Part shown: positions 55,030 to 62,930 of the stretch, one piece after another
Position numbering within the stretch: the stretch's first letter is position 1
How the letters are laid out: each line of letters begins with the position of its first letter
Origin: Pseudomonas sichuanensis
GTDB lineage: Bacteria > Pseudomonadota > Gammaproteobacteria > Pseudomonadales > Pseudomonadaceae
Reading direction: 5' to 3'
Assembly (NCBI RefSeq): GCF_003231305.1
Contig: NZ_QKVM01000013.1
Location: forward strand, 1 to 64,000
Length of the DNA stretch: 64,000 nt
Position numbers and translations under genes: made by a program
The notes under the pieces: model-generated
Database searches by the model: none
What the model was told of the DNA's origin: nothing
What the model saw: only the letters and a program-made list of their open reading frames with translations

Positions 55030-55729
55030 ACTGCAACTGCCGGCGAGCGTGAAGGCGCATGCGCTGGCCGATTCGAACAGCCTGGCGGCGACCCTGGCCC
55101 ATGACGTGGCCGAACGCCTGCGCCAGGCCATCGCCAGCAAGGGCCAGGCCTGTGTGGTGCTGTCTGGCGGGCGCAGCCCGGTGCCGTTCCTCGAGCAGCT
55201 GGCGGCGCAAGCGCTGGACTGGTCGAAGGTGACCGTGAGCCTGGCCGACGAGCGTTGGGTGCCGGTGGAGCATGCCGACAGCAACGCTGGCTTGCTGGCC
55301 CGTCACTTGCTCAAGGGCGCGGCGGCCAAGGCGCGCTTCATCGGCCTCTACCAGGGGGCTGCCAGCCTGGAAGCCGCTGCCGAACGGGCCGACCAGGCAC
55401 TGGCCGACTTGCCGCCGATCGATGTGCTGGTGCTGGGCATGGGCGACGATGGCCACACCGCCTCGCTGTTCCCGGCCAGCCCCAACCTGCGCCAGGGCCT
55501 GGCCAAGGTGGGTGAGCGCCGCTGCCTGCCGATGCTGGCGCCCAGCGTGCCGCACCAGCGCCTGAGCATGACCCGCGCATTGCTGGCCAGCGCCGGTTTC
55601 ACTGCGCTGTCCGTGCAAGGGGCCGGCAAACTCGCTACCCTGCGCGCCGCGCTGGCGGGCAACGACCTTACCGAAATGCCGATTCGCGCTTTTCTTCACG
55701 ACCCCCTGAGCATCTACTGGTGCCCATGA
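55016..55729 (+). CDS. pgl: 6-phosphogluconolactonase
   Basis: Predicted 237-aa lactonase that hydrolyses the Zwf product to 6-phosphogluconate. Family motifs are [26 protein letters not shown], and [13 protein letters not shown]. The ATG at 55016 lies inside the end of zwf, with GGAGG upstream, so it is coupled to zwf. It has the length of the short bacterial DevB-type enzyme. Confidence 0.96.
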   Translation: MAISELQLPASVKAHALADSNSLAATLAHDVAERLRQAIASKGQACVVLSGGRSPVPFLEQLAAQALDWSKVTVSLADERWVPVEHADSNAGLLARHLLKGAAAKARFIGLYQGAASLEAAAERADQALADLPPIDVLVLGMGDDGHTASLFPASPNLRQGLAKVGERRCLPMLAPSVPHQRLSMTRALLASAGFTALSVQGAGKLATLRAALAGNDLTEMPIRAFLHDPLSIYWCP

Positions 55730-55746
55730 GCCAAGGATCCACAGTC

Positions 55747-56421
55747 ATGACCACCCTCGAACGCCCACAGCCTTTGCTCTCGATGGCCGAGAAAGCCGAA
55801 CGCATCGACGCGATCTGCGCCAAGGCGCGCATCCTGCCGGTGATCACCATCGCCCGCGAGCAAGACATCCTGCCGCTGGCCGACGCCTTGGCCGCCGGTG
55901 GCATCCGGACCCTGGAAGTGACCCTGCGCTCGGCGCTGGGCCTGAAGGCCATCCAGGTGCTGCGTGAGCAGCGCCCGGAGCTGTGCGTCGGTGCCGGTAC
56001 CGTGCTCGACCGCAGCATGTTCGCCGCCGTGCAGGCCGCAGGCGCGCAGTTCGTCGTCACCCCGGGCATCACCCAGGACATTCTCGAGGCCGGCGTGGAC
56101 AGCGACATCCCGCTGCTGCCCGGCATCAGCACGCCGTCCGAGATCATGATGGGTTACGCCCTGGGTTACCGGCGCTTCAAGCTGTTCCCGGCCGAGATCA
56201 GCGGCGGCGTGGCGGCGATCAAGGCCTTCGCCGGCCCGTTCGGCGACATCCGCTTCTGCCCCACGGGCGGGGTGAACCCGGCCAACGTGCGCAACTACAT
56301 GGCACTGCCCAATGTGATGTGCGTGGGCGGCACCTGGATGCTCGACAGCAGCTGGATCAAGAACGGCGACTGGGGCCGTATCGAGACGTGCAGCGCCGAG
56401 GCGATGGCGCTGCTGGACTGA
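55747..56421 (+). CDS. eda: KDPG aldolase
   Basis: Predicted 224-aa class I aldolase that splits KDPG into pyruvate and glyceraldehyde 3-phosphate. The Schiff-base Lys is in YRRFKLFPAE and the catalytic Glu in the TLEVTLRS region. GISTPSEIMMGYALG and CPTGGVNPANVRNY are intact. Start ATG 55747 follows pgl by 17 bp. Its last codons and the terminator behind it recur at 56560, beyond a REP pair; the second copy carries no gene start. Confidence 0.96.
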   Translation: MTTLERPQPLLSMAEKAERIDAICAKARILPVITIAREQDILPLADALAAGGIRTLEVTLRSALGLKAIQVLREQRPELCVGAGTVLDRSMFAAVQAAGAQFVVTPGITQDILEAGVDSDIPLLPGISTPSEIMMGYALGYRRFKLFPAEISGGVAAIKAFAGPFGDIRFCPTGGVNPANVRNYMALPNVMCVGGTWMLDSSWIKNGDWGRIETCSAEAMALLD

Positions 56422-56483
56422 CCGATTTCGTTGTGTGCTACACGGCTTATGGGGCGCTTGGTCGGCGCCCTTTTTTTTGCCTG
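56401..56483. repeat. Direct repeat, copy 1: eda 3' end plus terminator
   Basis: GCGATGGCGCTGCTGGA through TTTTTTTTGCCTG. Copy 2 at 56560-56643 differs at only four positions (three substitutions and one extra C). Confidence 0.95.
56452..56478 (+). terminator. Rho-independent terminator of zwf-pgl-eda
   Basis: GGGCGC/GCGCCC stem with a 7-nt loop followed by eight T. Confidence 0.9.
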
Positions 56484-56488
56484 GGCCC

Positions 56489-56563
56489 AATCGCGGGGCA
56501 AGCCCGCTCCCACGCTGCTGGTGCTGGTGCTGGTGCAGGCGTGGGAGCGGGCTTGCCCCGCGA
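56489..56563. repeat. REP inverted pair inside the eda 3' duplication
   Basis: ATCGCGGGGCAAGCCCGCTC and its inverse ending in GCGAT at 56563, where it runs directly into the second eda-derived copy (GCGATGGCGCTG). The spacer contains (CTGGTG) repeats. Confidence 0.9.
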
Positions 56564-56643
56564 TGGCGCTGCTGGATTGACCGATTTCGTTGTGTGCTAC
56601 CCGGCTTGTGGGGCGCTTGGTCGGCGCCCCTTTTTTTTGCCTG
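56560..56643. repeat. Direct repeat, copy 2: relic of eda 3' end plus terminator
   Basis: 84-bp near-copy of 56401-56483, including an in-frame relic of the last eda codons (AMALLD) and a second hairpin (GGGGCGC/GCGCCCC, 56610-56630) with eight T. It ends exactly where the stop codon of the unknown operon begins (56644). Confidence 0.95.
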
Positions 56644-58008
56644 TCAGAAACTGCCAGTGGTGCGGAACCCACCGCCACCGGAACTGCTGCTGGTGCGAAA
56701 GCCACCGCCACCGGAACTGCTGCTGGTACGAAAGCCACCGCTGCTCGAACCGCTGGACGATCTGCCCGTACTATAGGTGTTGTTGCCGCGATGCCTTGGG
56801 GCAACATACTCCCGGCCTTCATCGAGGCGTTTCTCCACTGCTTGCTGGTCGAGCAGGCCGTTCATGTAGTCGGCCAGTACCTGCTCGATTGGCTGGCTCA
56901 ACTGGTACTCGTGGCGCGGATCGCTGAAATGATCGTTGCGCAGTGCGTACTCCAGAGTCTTGGCGCGGTCGTAAAGGCGACGCTTGCCGAGTGCCTGATC
57001 CTGCAGGCCGTGCAGACGTTGCTGGATTTCCCGCAGGCGGGCATGCAGCTGTTGCAGGTCGTTCACCAGGACATCGTCATGGGGGCTGGGGGTCTTCGCC
57101 GCTTCGGCGATCAGTTCGGCCAATGGCCGTGCCTGGAGCTGGTCGGCGATGCCCTGGCGAATCTGTTGCAGATACGGATCGCGCTTCTGGGCGAAGTCGG
57201 CCAGTTGGGCCTGCAGTGAGCGGGCCTGGGCCTTGCCCTCGCTCAGCAGCGTGCTCAGGCCTTGCTCCTCGACCCGCAACGCTGGCATGCCGAAGGTCTC
57301 GCGGGCCTTGTCCAGTTGCTGCTGGTGCTGTGCCTGCAGTTGCTCGCGGGCTTCGCCGAGGGCCTGGCGCAGGGCCTCGTTGCGCGCCTGCATGCTCAGC
57401 AGGATCTGCTCGTTGGCGTAGTTGACGCGAAAGCCGACCTTGCGTGCGAGGTAGTTGTCGAACGCGCGCTGGAACAGACGCGGGCGGTACTGCTCGGTGC
57501 CGTAGCGGTTGGCCTTCAGGAAACGGTACAGCGGGTTGCTGTTGTAGCCTTGCAGCTTGCTGGCGCACTCGTCGCGGATTTCATCGTAACTGGCATGGGC
57601 TTGCTGTTCAGCCTGGCGGGCTGCGTCCAGTTGCTCGCTCAGTTGGCGCAGGGCCGGATCCTGTTCGAGCAGCTCCTGCGACTGGGTGTCCAGGCGATCG
57701 AGGTTGTTACGCAGCGCCTGCAGATTTTCCAGTCTATGGGCGATGAGCCCTTCGACGTTTTCGAGTTCCTGGGTGAGCGCGGCATGGGTTCGCTCGCGTT
57801 GTTCGAGCAACTGCCGGGTCTGCAGGTCCCGCATAGGGTCGATCCTGAGCTGCAGGCTGGCAATATCGGCCAGTTTCGAGCTGATCAGGTGTTCGAGCCG
57901 GGTTTGCTGTTCGGACTCGGTATACAGCGCCCGTTCGGCCTCGCGCAGCTGTTGTTCGGCCTGGCGCGTATTGCTTTCGAGCGCGTTGCTGAGGGCGGTG
58001 GGGGTCAT
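56644..58008 (-). CDS. Unknown coiled-coil protein with Ser/Gly-repeat tail (operon gene 5)
   Basis: Predicted 454-aa soluble protein with long coiled-coil stretches (about 10-145 and 205-350) around a conserved middle block: ECASKLQGYNSNPLYRFLKANRYGT at 147-171 and FDNYLARKVGF at 183-193. The tail (415-454) is low-complexity, with repeats of SSSSGGGGFRT. No membrane segment, nucleotide-binding motif or signal peptide is seen. It is a paralogue of operon gene 1 (same MTP start, same middle block). It starts 4 bp after gene 4. I do not recognise the family. Confidence 0.85.
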   Translation of the reverse strand: MTPTALSNALESNTRQAEQQLREAERALYTESEQQTRLEHLISSKLADIASLQLRIDPMRDLQTRQLLEQRERTHAALTQELENVEGLIAHRLENLQALRNNLDRLDTQSQELLEQDPALRQLSEQLDAARQAEQQAHASYDEIRDECASKLQGYNSNPLYRFLKANRYGTEQYRPRLFQRAFDNYLARKVGFRVNYANEQILLSMQARNEALRQALGEAREQLQAQHQQQLDKARETFGMPALRVEEQGLSTLLSEGKAQARSLQAQLADFAQKRDPYLQQIRQGIADQLQARPLAELIAEAAKTPSPHDDVLVNDLQQLHARLREIQQRLHGLQDQALGKRRLYDRAKTLEYALRNDHFSDPRHEYQLSQPIEQVLADYMNGLLDQQAVEKRLDEGREYVAPRHRGNNTYSTGRSSSGSSSGGFRTSSSSGGGGFRTSSSSGGGGFRTTGSF

Positions 58009-58012
58009 GGCG

Positions 58013-59245
58013 TCACCATTCCAGGATCATGTCGGGAGCGGGGCTGATGCGCTGGTTGAAACGCAGGGTCAGGCTATTGGCCGGTTTTTCACCGATCAAG
58101 CGCTGGCTGATGTGGCCATCGTCGAGTTTGTCCTGGCGGACCCTGAGGTATTCGTTGTAGCTGACGCGCACACCGAAGCGGCTGGCCCATCGAGTCGTGC
58201 CGTCCTCCACGCTGGTCACCGGGGCGAAGGCCGGCTTGCCGGTGCTGTCCAGCGGCTCGACGATCAAGTACCAGCTTTTGCCGCGCAGGCTGTTCTCGCT
58301 GCACCCGGACGCTTCATAGCAGCGCTCCACGCCGGACTTGATACCGGGGCGGTCGATCAGTTCGAGGGTCAGGGGCTCGGTGGCGAAGTCCAGGTAGTCC
58401 TTCAGCGCTGCAAGTGTAGCGTCCGCCTTTTTCAACTGCAGCCTGGCAATGTCCTTGCCGGCCGACTCGGCCCAGGTCTTCATCTGCAGGCGCTCGGCGG
58501 CGGGCAATGGCATGGCCTTCAGACGATCCAGCAAATGGCGTTGGAGATCGAGGCTGGCGTAGAGATGATCCACGCGATTGAGCCTTTTTCTGGCGCTTTC
58601 CAGTTGCTTGCGCGGTGTCGACAGCTGCTGCTGTGCCCTCTGGATGCGAGCCTGTAGCTGGGCGCGGTTTTCGCGGGTGATCGGGTCTGGGCGATCGAGG
58701 GTGAAAGGCAGGCTGGCGCTGGGCAGCAGGGGGTCGATTTTCGCAACCAGCGCGGCCACCAGGGGTTGCGGTTGTTGCTCCAGGCGCGCCTTCACCTGCC
58801 CCAGCCGTTGTCGTTGCACGGCAATGTCTTGGTTCAACTGCTCGTTGATCCTGGCCAATCGGTCGGCGCTTTGACCCACCCTCGTGTTCTGGGCCGTGTC
58901 CACCAGGTGGTTGATGCCCAGGCCAAGGGCGCAGGCCATTACGCCGCATGCTGCCCAGATCATCAGTTTGCGGTGGGCCATGGCCAGGCGCGTCAGCAGG
59001 CGTTGTGCGAAGTTCAAGGTTGGGGCCTCGAACATCAGCCGACGCGAAAAGAACGCGCGCACGCCTTCCTCGATCTGGGCGTCCTCGTAGTGGATGCCGT
59101 TGTTCTGGTAGTAGGCGCGGATCCGCTCGGCCACCTCGGCGCGGCGCCGAGGCAGGTCAAGGTGGTCCTGCAGTTCCATGTCCCGGTGACGCAGTTCGTC
59201 GACCAGGGCCATGGCCCCCATCTGTTCGGAAAGTGAGACGGTCAT
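58013..59245 (-). CDS. Unknown single-pass membrane protein, long form (operon gene 4)
   Basis: Predicted 410-aa protein. Residues 1-85 form a conserved cytoplasmic domain (LSEQMGAMALVDELR, HLDLPRRRAEVAERIR, GVRAFFSRRLMFEAPTL). A single membrane helix is at about 93-112, a coiled-coil at about 120-260, and a C-terminal domain at about 285-410 with C309-x5-C315, likely a disulfide in the periplasm. The gene 3 product has the same layout with a shorter linker, so the two are paralogues, most alike in the first 80 residues. It starts 10 bp after gene 3. Function unknown. Confidence 0.85.
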   Translation of the reverse strand: MTVSLSEQMGAMALVDELRHRDMELQDHLDLPRRRAEVAERIRAYYQNNGIHYEDAQIEEGVRAFFSRRLMFEAPTLNFAQRLLTRLAMAHRKLMIWAACGVMACALGLGINHLVDTAQNTRVGQSADRLARINEQLNQDIAVQRQRLGQVKARLEQQPQPLVAALVAKIDPLLPSASLPFTLDRPDPITRENRAQLQARIQRAQQQLSTPRKQLESARKRLNRVDHLYASLDLQRHLLDRLKAMPLPAAERLQMKTWAESAGKDIARLQLKKADATLAALKDYLDFATEPLTLELIDRPGIKSGVERCYEASGCSENSLRGKSWYLIVEPLDSTGKPAFAPVTSVEDGTTRWASRFGVRVSYNEYLRVRQDKLDDGHISQRLIGEKPANSLTLRFNQRISPAPDMILEW

Positions 59246-59255
59246 TGGCGGCCCA

Positions 59256-60287
59256 TCAGAAGCTGGCGGAGATGATCTGTTGGCCGTTGTCGGCCGGGTT
59301 GTCGAAGGCGCTACCGTCGAGGACGCGACGGTCGAAATTCCGGTTCATGCTGTAGGCATCCTTGCTGCCGATGACCGGTTTATCGACGCGCCCCTTGGCC
59401 TGCTTGGCTTGCTGTGCTTGCAAGTACTGCGCGTGGCTGACCTGTACGCCGAGGGTGTCGGCAAGCGCGATCTCGCCGGTGCGGCCGTTGGCGAGTGGCA
59501 TGGTCACCACCTTGCCCTGCGGGTCGCGTGCCTGGAATGCCAGGAACCATGCCTTGCCGTCATCGCTGCCTGGTTTGCACACCGAGGTCTTGCGGCAGCG
59601 TTCGTAACCAGACATCTGGCCGGCGCCGTCGGCGATGCGCAGTTGCAGTTTTGTCTCTGTGAAGTCGGCATAGACCTGCAGCTCTCGCAGGGCCTGGATA
59701 GCCCTGTCCGGTCCATGGTCGGCCACCAGCGCGCCAGTGGAGCGGGCGAACGGCAGCAGCTTGGCTCGCACGTCACCCGGCAACGGCATGGCCTCCAGGC
59801 GGGCCATCAGCGCAGTGTATTGGTCCAGGCGAGCCTGGTGCGCGGCGCGGTCTGCTTCTGGCGTCCAGCTTGGCGCCGCCATCCCCAGGCCGTTGCCGGT
59901 GGCCTTGGTGACTGTGGCCGGTTGGCTGAGCGCGGCGGGTTGGCGCACGTTCGCCGCCAGCAGGGCACCGCCCAGCAGGGCGACCCACACCAGCACCCAG
60001 GCCAGCAGGCTGCGGCGCAGGAATATCCCGGCCAGCAGCCGGCGGGGCCAGGCCAGCGTCGGCGCCTCGAACACCAGGCGGCGGGCGAAGAACGCCTTCA
60101 CCCCCTGTTCGATCAGGCTGTCGTCGCAGGCGATGCCCTGGCGCTGGTAGTAGCCGCGAATGCGCTCGGCAACTTCCGCGCGGCGCCGCGGCAGGTCCAG
60201 GTGCTCCTGCACCTGGCGTTGCTGTTGGCGCAGCTCGTCGACGAGGGCCATGGCCCCCATCTGTTCGCTGAGCGAGCCTTGGCTCAT
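59256..60287 (-). CDS. Unknown single-pass membrane protein, short form (operon gene 3)
   Basis: Predicted 343-aa protein. The N-terminal domain (5-80) is nearly the same as in gene 4 (LSEQMGAMALVDELR and HLDLPRRRAEVAERIR). A membrane helix is at about 93-113, followed by a linker and a C-terminal domain at about 205-343 with C231-x5-C237 and GKAWFLAFQARDPQGK. The linker lacks the long coiled-coil of gene 4. Its ATG overlaps the stop codon of gene 2 (ATGA), showing translational coupling. The disulfide and periplasmic placement are inferred. Confidence 0.85.
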   Translation of the reverse strand: MSQGSLSEQMGAMALVDELRQQQRQVQEHLDLPRRRAEVAERIRGYYQRQGIACDDSLIEQGVKAFFARRLVFEAPTLAWPRRLLAGIFLRRSLLAWVLVWVALLGGALLAANVRQPAALSQPATVTKATGNGLGMAAPSWTPEADRAAHQARLDQYTALMARLEAMPLPGDVRAKLLPFARSTGALVADHGPDRAIQALRELQVYADFTETKLQLRIADGAGQMSGYERCRKTSVCKPGSDDGKAWFLAFQARDPQGKVVTMPLANGRTGEIALADTLGVQVSHAQYLQAQQAKQAKGRVDKPVIGSKDAYSMNRNFDRRVLDGSAFDNPADNGQQIISASF

Positions 60288-61426
60288 TGCGCGGCCTTGG
60301 TCAGCAAGGCGGCGAAGGCGCGCTTGGCGTCTTCGACGGCGTTGGAGATTTCCAGCGCGGCCTTGCTCGATTCGGCGCGGTAGGTTTCGGTCAGGCCCTG
60401 CATGTCGTTCTGGAAGTCCAGGGTGGCCTGGGCCAGGGCGCGTACCGAGTCGACGCGGATGGTCGAGCCGTAGCTGGCCTTGACCGCGGCGCCGAGCTGC
60501 TGGTTGCCGATTTCGCCCAGCGCTTCGAGGCCCTTGCTGATGCCGTCGGTGGTGGCGTTGAGGGTGTGGGTGGCCTCGGCCATGCCCTGGTTGGCGGTGA
60601 ACGACACGGCCAGGCTGGTCAGCACCACTTCGTTGGTGGAGAAGAACGAGACCATGCGCTGGTATTGGCGCTCCTTGACCACGTGCACCTGGCTGATGCG
60701 GGCGAACACCAGTTCGGCGGTGTTGTAGCCGACACGCAGGTCGTCGGCGATGTCCTTGACGATCTGGTAGCGCTTGTCTTCGTTCTGCAGGGCGCGCACC
60801 GCTTCGTCGCGTTGCAGCTCCAGCGCCGCGCGTTGGGCCGGCTCCTGGTTGGCGGCCGCAGCCACCGTGGCGTTGGCGGTGTCCAGGGCACTGGTGCATT
60901 CCTGCAGCGACTGGCCGGCGATGGCCAGCACCTGCTGGGCGTCCACTTCGGCAGTCTTCATGGCCAGGCGGAAGTCCATGTACGACTCGAGGATCAGGCC
61001 CTCGCGGGTGATCTGGTCGCTGGCGGCCTTGCACACATCCAGGTAGTGCTTGCGGATGTCCTCGAAACGGCTCGGGATCGAGCCACGGCGCAGGTTCATC
61101 CAGGCCATGCTGAGGCGTTCGAGGGTGTCCAGGCGGCCATCATCCATCCACGAGGCCATGGCCGAAGCATCCTCGCGAATCGAAGTGAAGCTGTCGGTGA
61201 TGTCCATGTAGCGGTGCGAGATGTCCATGCCGGCGATCTGCTCGCGCACGGTCTGGTTGAACACCGTGGCCTGTTGCAGCACGGCAGCGATACCGGTGAC
61301 CCGCTGGTTGTCGTAATGGGCGATCTTGTCCAGCAGGACCATCACCGGCGCTTGCTGTGCCGGTTGGCCGAAAGTGATGCCGAGCTTGCGCAGGCCGTCG
61401 AGGGCGCGTTCCAGGTATTGGCTCAT
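60284..61426 (-). CDS. Unknown all-helical protein (operon gene 2)
   Basis: Predicted 380-aa protein with no membrane segment or signal. It is helical throughout, with QQAPVMVLLDKIAHYDNQRV near the start, a middle section rich in Glu/Arg/Ala, and a C-terminal part (QGMAEATHTLNATTDGISKG) whose Ala/Thr-rich heptads recall chemoreceptor or TelA-like helices; that resemblance is weak and unverified. It has no paralogue in the operon. ATG overlaps at both ends (ATGA with gene 1, ATGA with gene 3). Function unknown. Confidence 0.85.
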   Translation of the reverse strand: MSQYLERALDGLRKLGITFGQPAQQAPVMVLLDKIAHYDNQRVTGIAAVLQQATVFNQTVREQIAGMDISHRYMDITDSFTSIREDASAMASWMDDGRLDTLERLSMAWMNLRRGSIPSRFEDIRKHYLDVCKAASDQITREGLILESYMDFRLAMKTAEVDAQQVLAIAGQSLQECTSALDTANATVAAAANQEPAQRAALELQRDEAVRALQNEDKRYQIVKDIADDLRVGYNTAELVFARISQVHVVKERQYQRMVSFFSTNEVVLTSLAVSFTANQGMAEATHTLNATTDGISKGLEALGEIGNQQLGAAVKASYGSTIRVDSVRALAQATLDFQNDMQGLTETYRAESSKAALEISNAVEDAKRAFAALLTKAAQ

Positions 61427-62721
61427 GGTTGTCCTTGCATGAGGGGGCGGTCGGAAAGGGTGGCGTTCGGGTTGCCGGGGAGCAGGCGCAGGGCGGTGAT
61501 GGTGCCGAGCACGGTATTGAGCGTCTGGGCTCTGTTCATGTACTCGACGATCAGTTGCCGGTAGTTGGTGTCGTCGCGGTACTGGTCGGCCAAGGGGTAG
61601 CGCAGCTGGCAGGGGCAGTCGTCCAGGCTGGGCTGGGTGTGGCAGCTGCAGTCGCTGGCGCAGCCGGCGTCGCCCCGCAGGCGCTTGCCCAGGGCGGACT
61701 CGAAGGTGCATGCCTGTTCGTACAGGTCCCTGGCCTGGCCGACGCGCTGGCTGGCGCTGTCCAGGCGCCGACGCAGCTCGTCGAGCTCCTGCTGGAAGCG
61801 GGTGGCCTGCTGGGCGCCAATGGCGGCCCATTGGGCGAGCGCCTGGTTGAGGCTGTCGGTCTTGAGTTCGAACCTGAGCCAGCGCAGGGCATCCTGGCTG
61901 TCGCTGTCGGCGCATTGTTCGAGCAGGTCGATGTCCTGGCGGACACGCTTGAGGTGCTGCCGGGCGGCGATCACCTGGCGTGCCAGGGCTTCGGTCTCCT
62001 GGCTGAGCGGGTCCTGGTCGGCGGCTGGCAGGCTACTGCGCTGCAGTGCGGTCAGTTGCCGTTCAAGCTCGGCAATCTGCTGATCGCAGGCGGCCAGGCG
62101 GGTGGCGTCCTGTTCCAGCATGGCGCGCAACAGCTGTTCGTTCTGCTGGTTGCCGACGAAGTTGCACTGCCGGGCGAGCCAGTCGTCCATGCGCCGTGAC
62201 AGCACATTGCGTTGGTAGTGTTGCGTGCCGTACTGGCGCAAACGCAGGTAGGCGTAGATCCGGTGCTGGCTGTAGGCCGCCAGTTTGCCGGTGCATTCAT
62301 CCACCAGTGGCTGGTGGTCGGCGGCGATCTGCTCGCGCTGCTGGCGGGCCTGTTGCAGTTGCTGCTGGCTCTGGTGCAGCGCAGGGTGCTGGCGCTGTTC
62401 GGCGAGTTGGCGACTGCGGCTGGCGGCGAGCCGCTCCTGGGCCTGACGGAACAGGGCCAGTTGGTTGTCCAGGCTGGCGTTGGCCTGCTCGAGGCGGGTG
62501 AAGCCATCGTCTTCGCGGGCTTGGCGCTGTTCGAGGATCTGGCGAATCTGCGCAGCCTCGAAGGCCGTGTCTGCGATGTCATAGAGCCCACAGAGGATGC
62601 GGGCCTGCAGGTGCAGGTGCTGGTGGTGCAATTGCGCGCAGTTGCGCTGTTCGCGAGTCAGCCGGCGCAGGTAGTCGCGGCTGTTGTCTTCGGCGAGCGC
62701 TGCGAGGGTGCCAGGTGTCAT
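61423..62721 (-). CDS. Unknown coiled-coil protein with a Cys cluster (operon gene 1)
   Basis: Predicted 432-aa soluble protein, paralogue of gene 5: coiled-coil arms around a conserved block (ECTGKLAAYSQHRIYAYLRLRQYGT at 142-166 and MDDWLARQCNF at 178-188). Unlike gene 5 it has a Cys-rich insertion near the C-terminus (C354, C358, C360, H361, C369, C371) that could bind metal. Start ATG 62721 (MTPG) is chosen because gene 5 begins MTPT; ATG 62733 has a slightly better GGA site. It is the first gene of the operon, with a weak -10-like TATACT 94 bp upstream. Function unknown. Confidence 0.8.
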   Translation of the reverse strand: MTPGTLAALAEDNSRDYLRRLTREQRNCAQLHHQHLHLQARILCGLYDIADTAFEAAQIRQILEQRQAREDDGFTRLEQANASLDNQLALFRQAQERLAASRSRQLAEQRQHPALHQSQQQLQQARQQREQIAADHQPLVDECTGKLAAYSQHRIYAYLRLRQYGTQHYQRNVLSRRMDDWLARQCNFVGNQQNEQLLRAMLEQDATRLAACDQQIAELERQLTALQRSSLPAADQDPLSQETEALARQVIAARQHLKRVRQDIDLLEQCADSDSQDALRWLRFELKTDSLNQALAQWAAIGAQQATRFQQELDELRRRLDSASQRVGQARDLYEQACTFESALGKRLRGDAGCASDCSCHTQPSLDDCPCQLRYPLADQYRDDTNYRQLIVEYMNRAQTLNTVLGTITALRLLPGNPNATLSDRPLMQGQP

Positions 62722-62814
62722 GGGGCGAAGCATCCGTGTCCGAGTGTCTATGTCGATACGTGAACGGATGAGTCCACTGGCCGTCATCCGTGATCGAAGC
62801 GGTGGAAGTTCGGC

Positions 62815-62820
62815 AGTATA
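62815..62820 (-). promoter_or_regulatory. Candidate -10 of the unknown operon
   Basis: TATACT on the minus strand, preceded by TGG in an extended -10-like context; no good -35. It lies between the leuA terminator and operon gene 1. Confidence 0.3.
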
Positions 62821-62881
62821 ACCATGATTGCAGGCGAAATGATGGCGTCGTCTGACACACCTTGCTGGATATTTCGGGCAT

Positions 62882-62911
62882 AAAAAAACCCGCATCCGAG
62901 GATGCGGGTTT
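62882..62911 (-). terminator. Rho-independent terminator of leuA
   Basis: AACCCGCATC/GATGCGGGTT stem (62887-62910) with a run of seven A on the plus strand, which is the T run for leuA, about 20 bp after its stop codon. Confidence 0.9.
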
Positions 62912-62930
62912 GCAGGCGAGCAGGGCGGGT

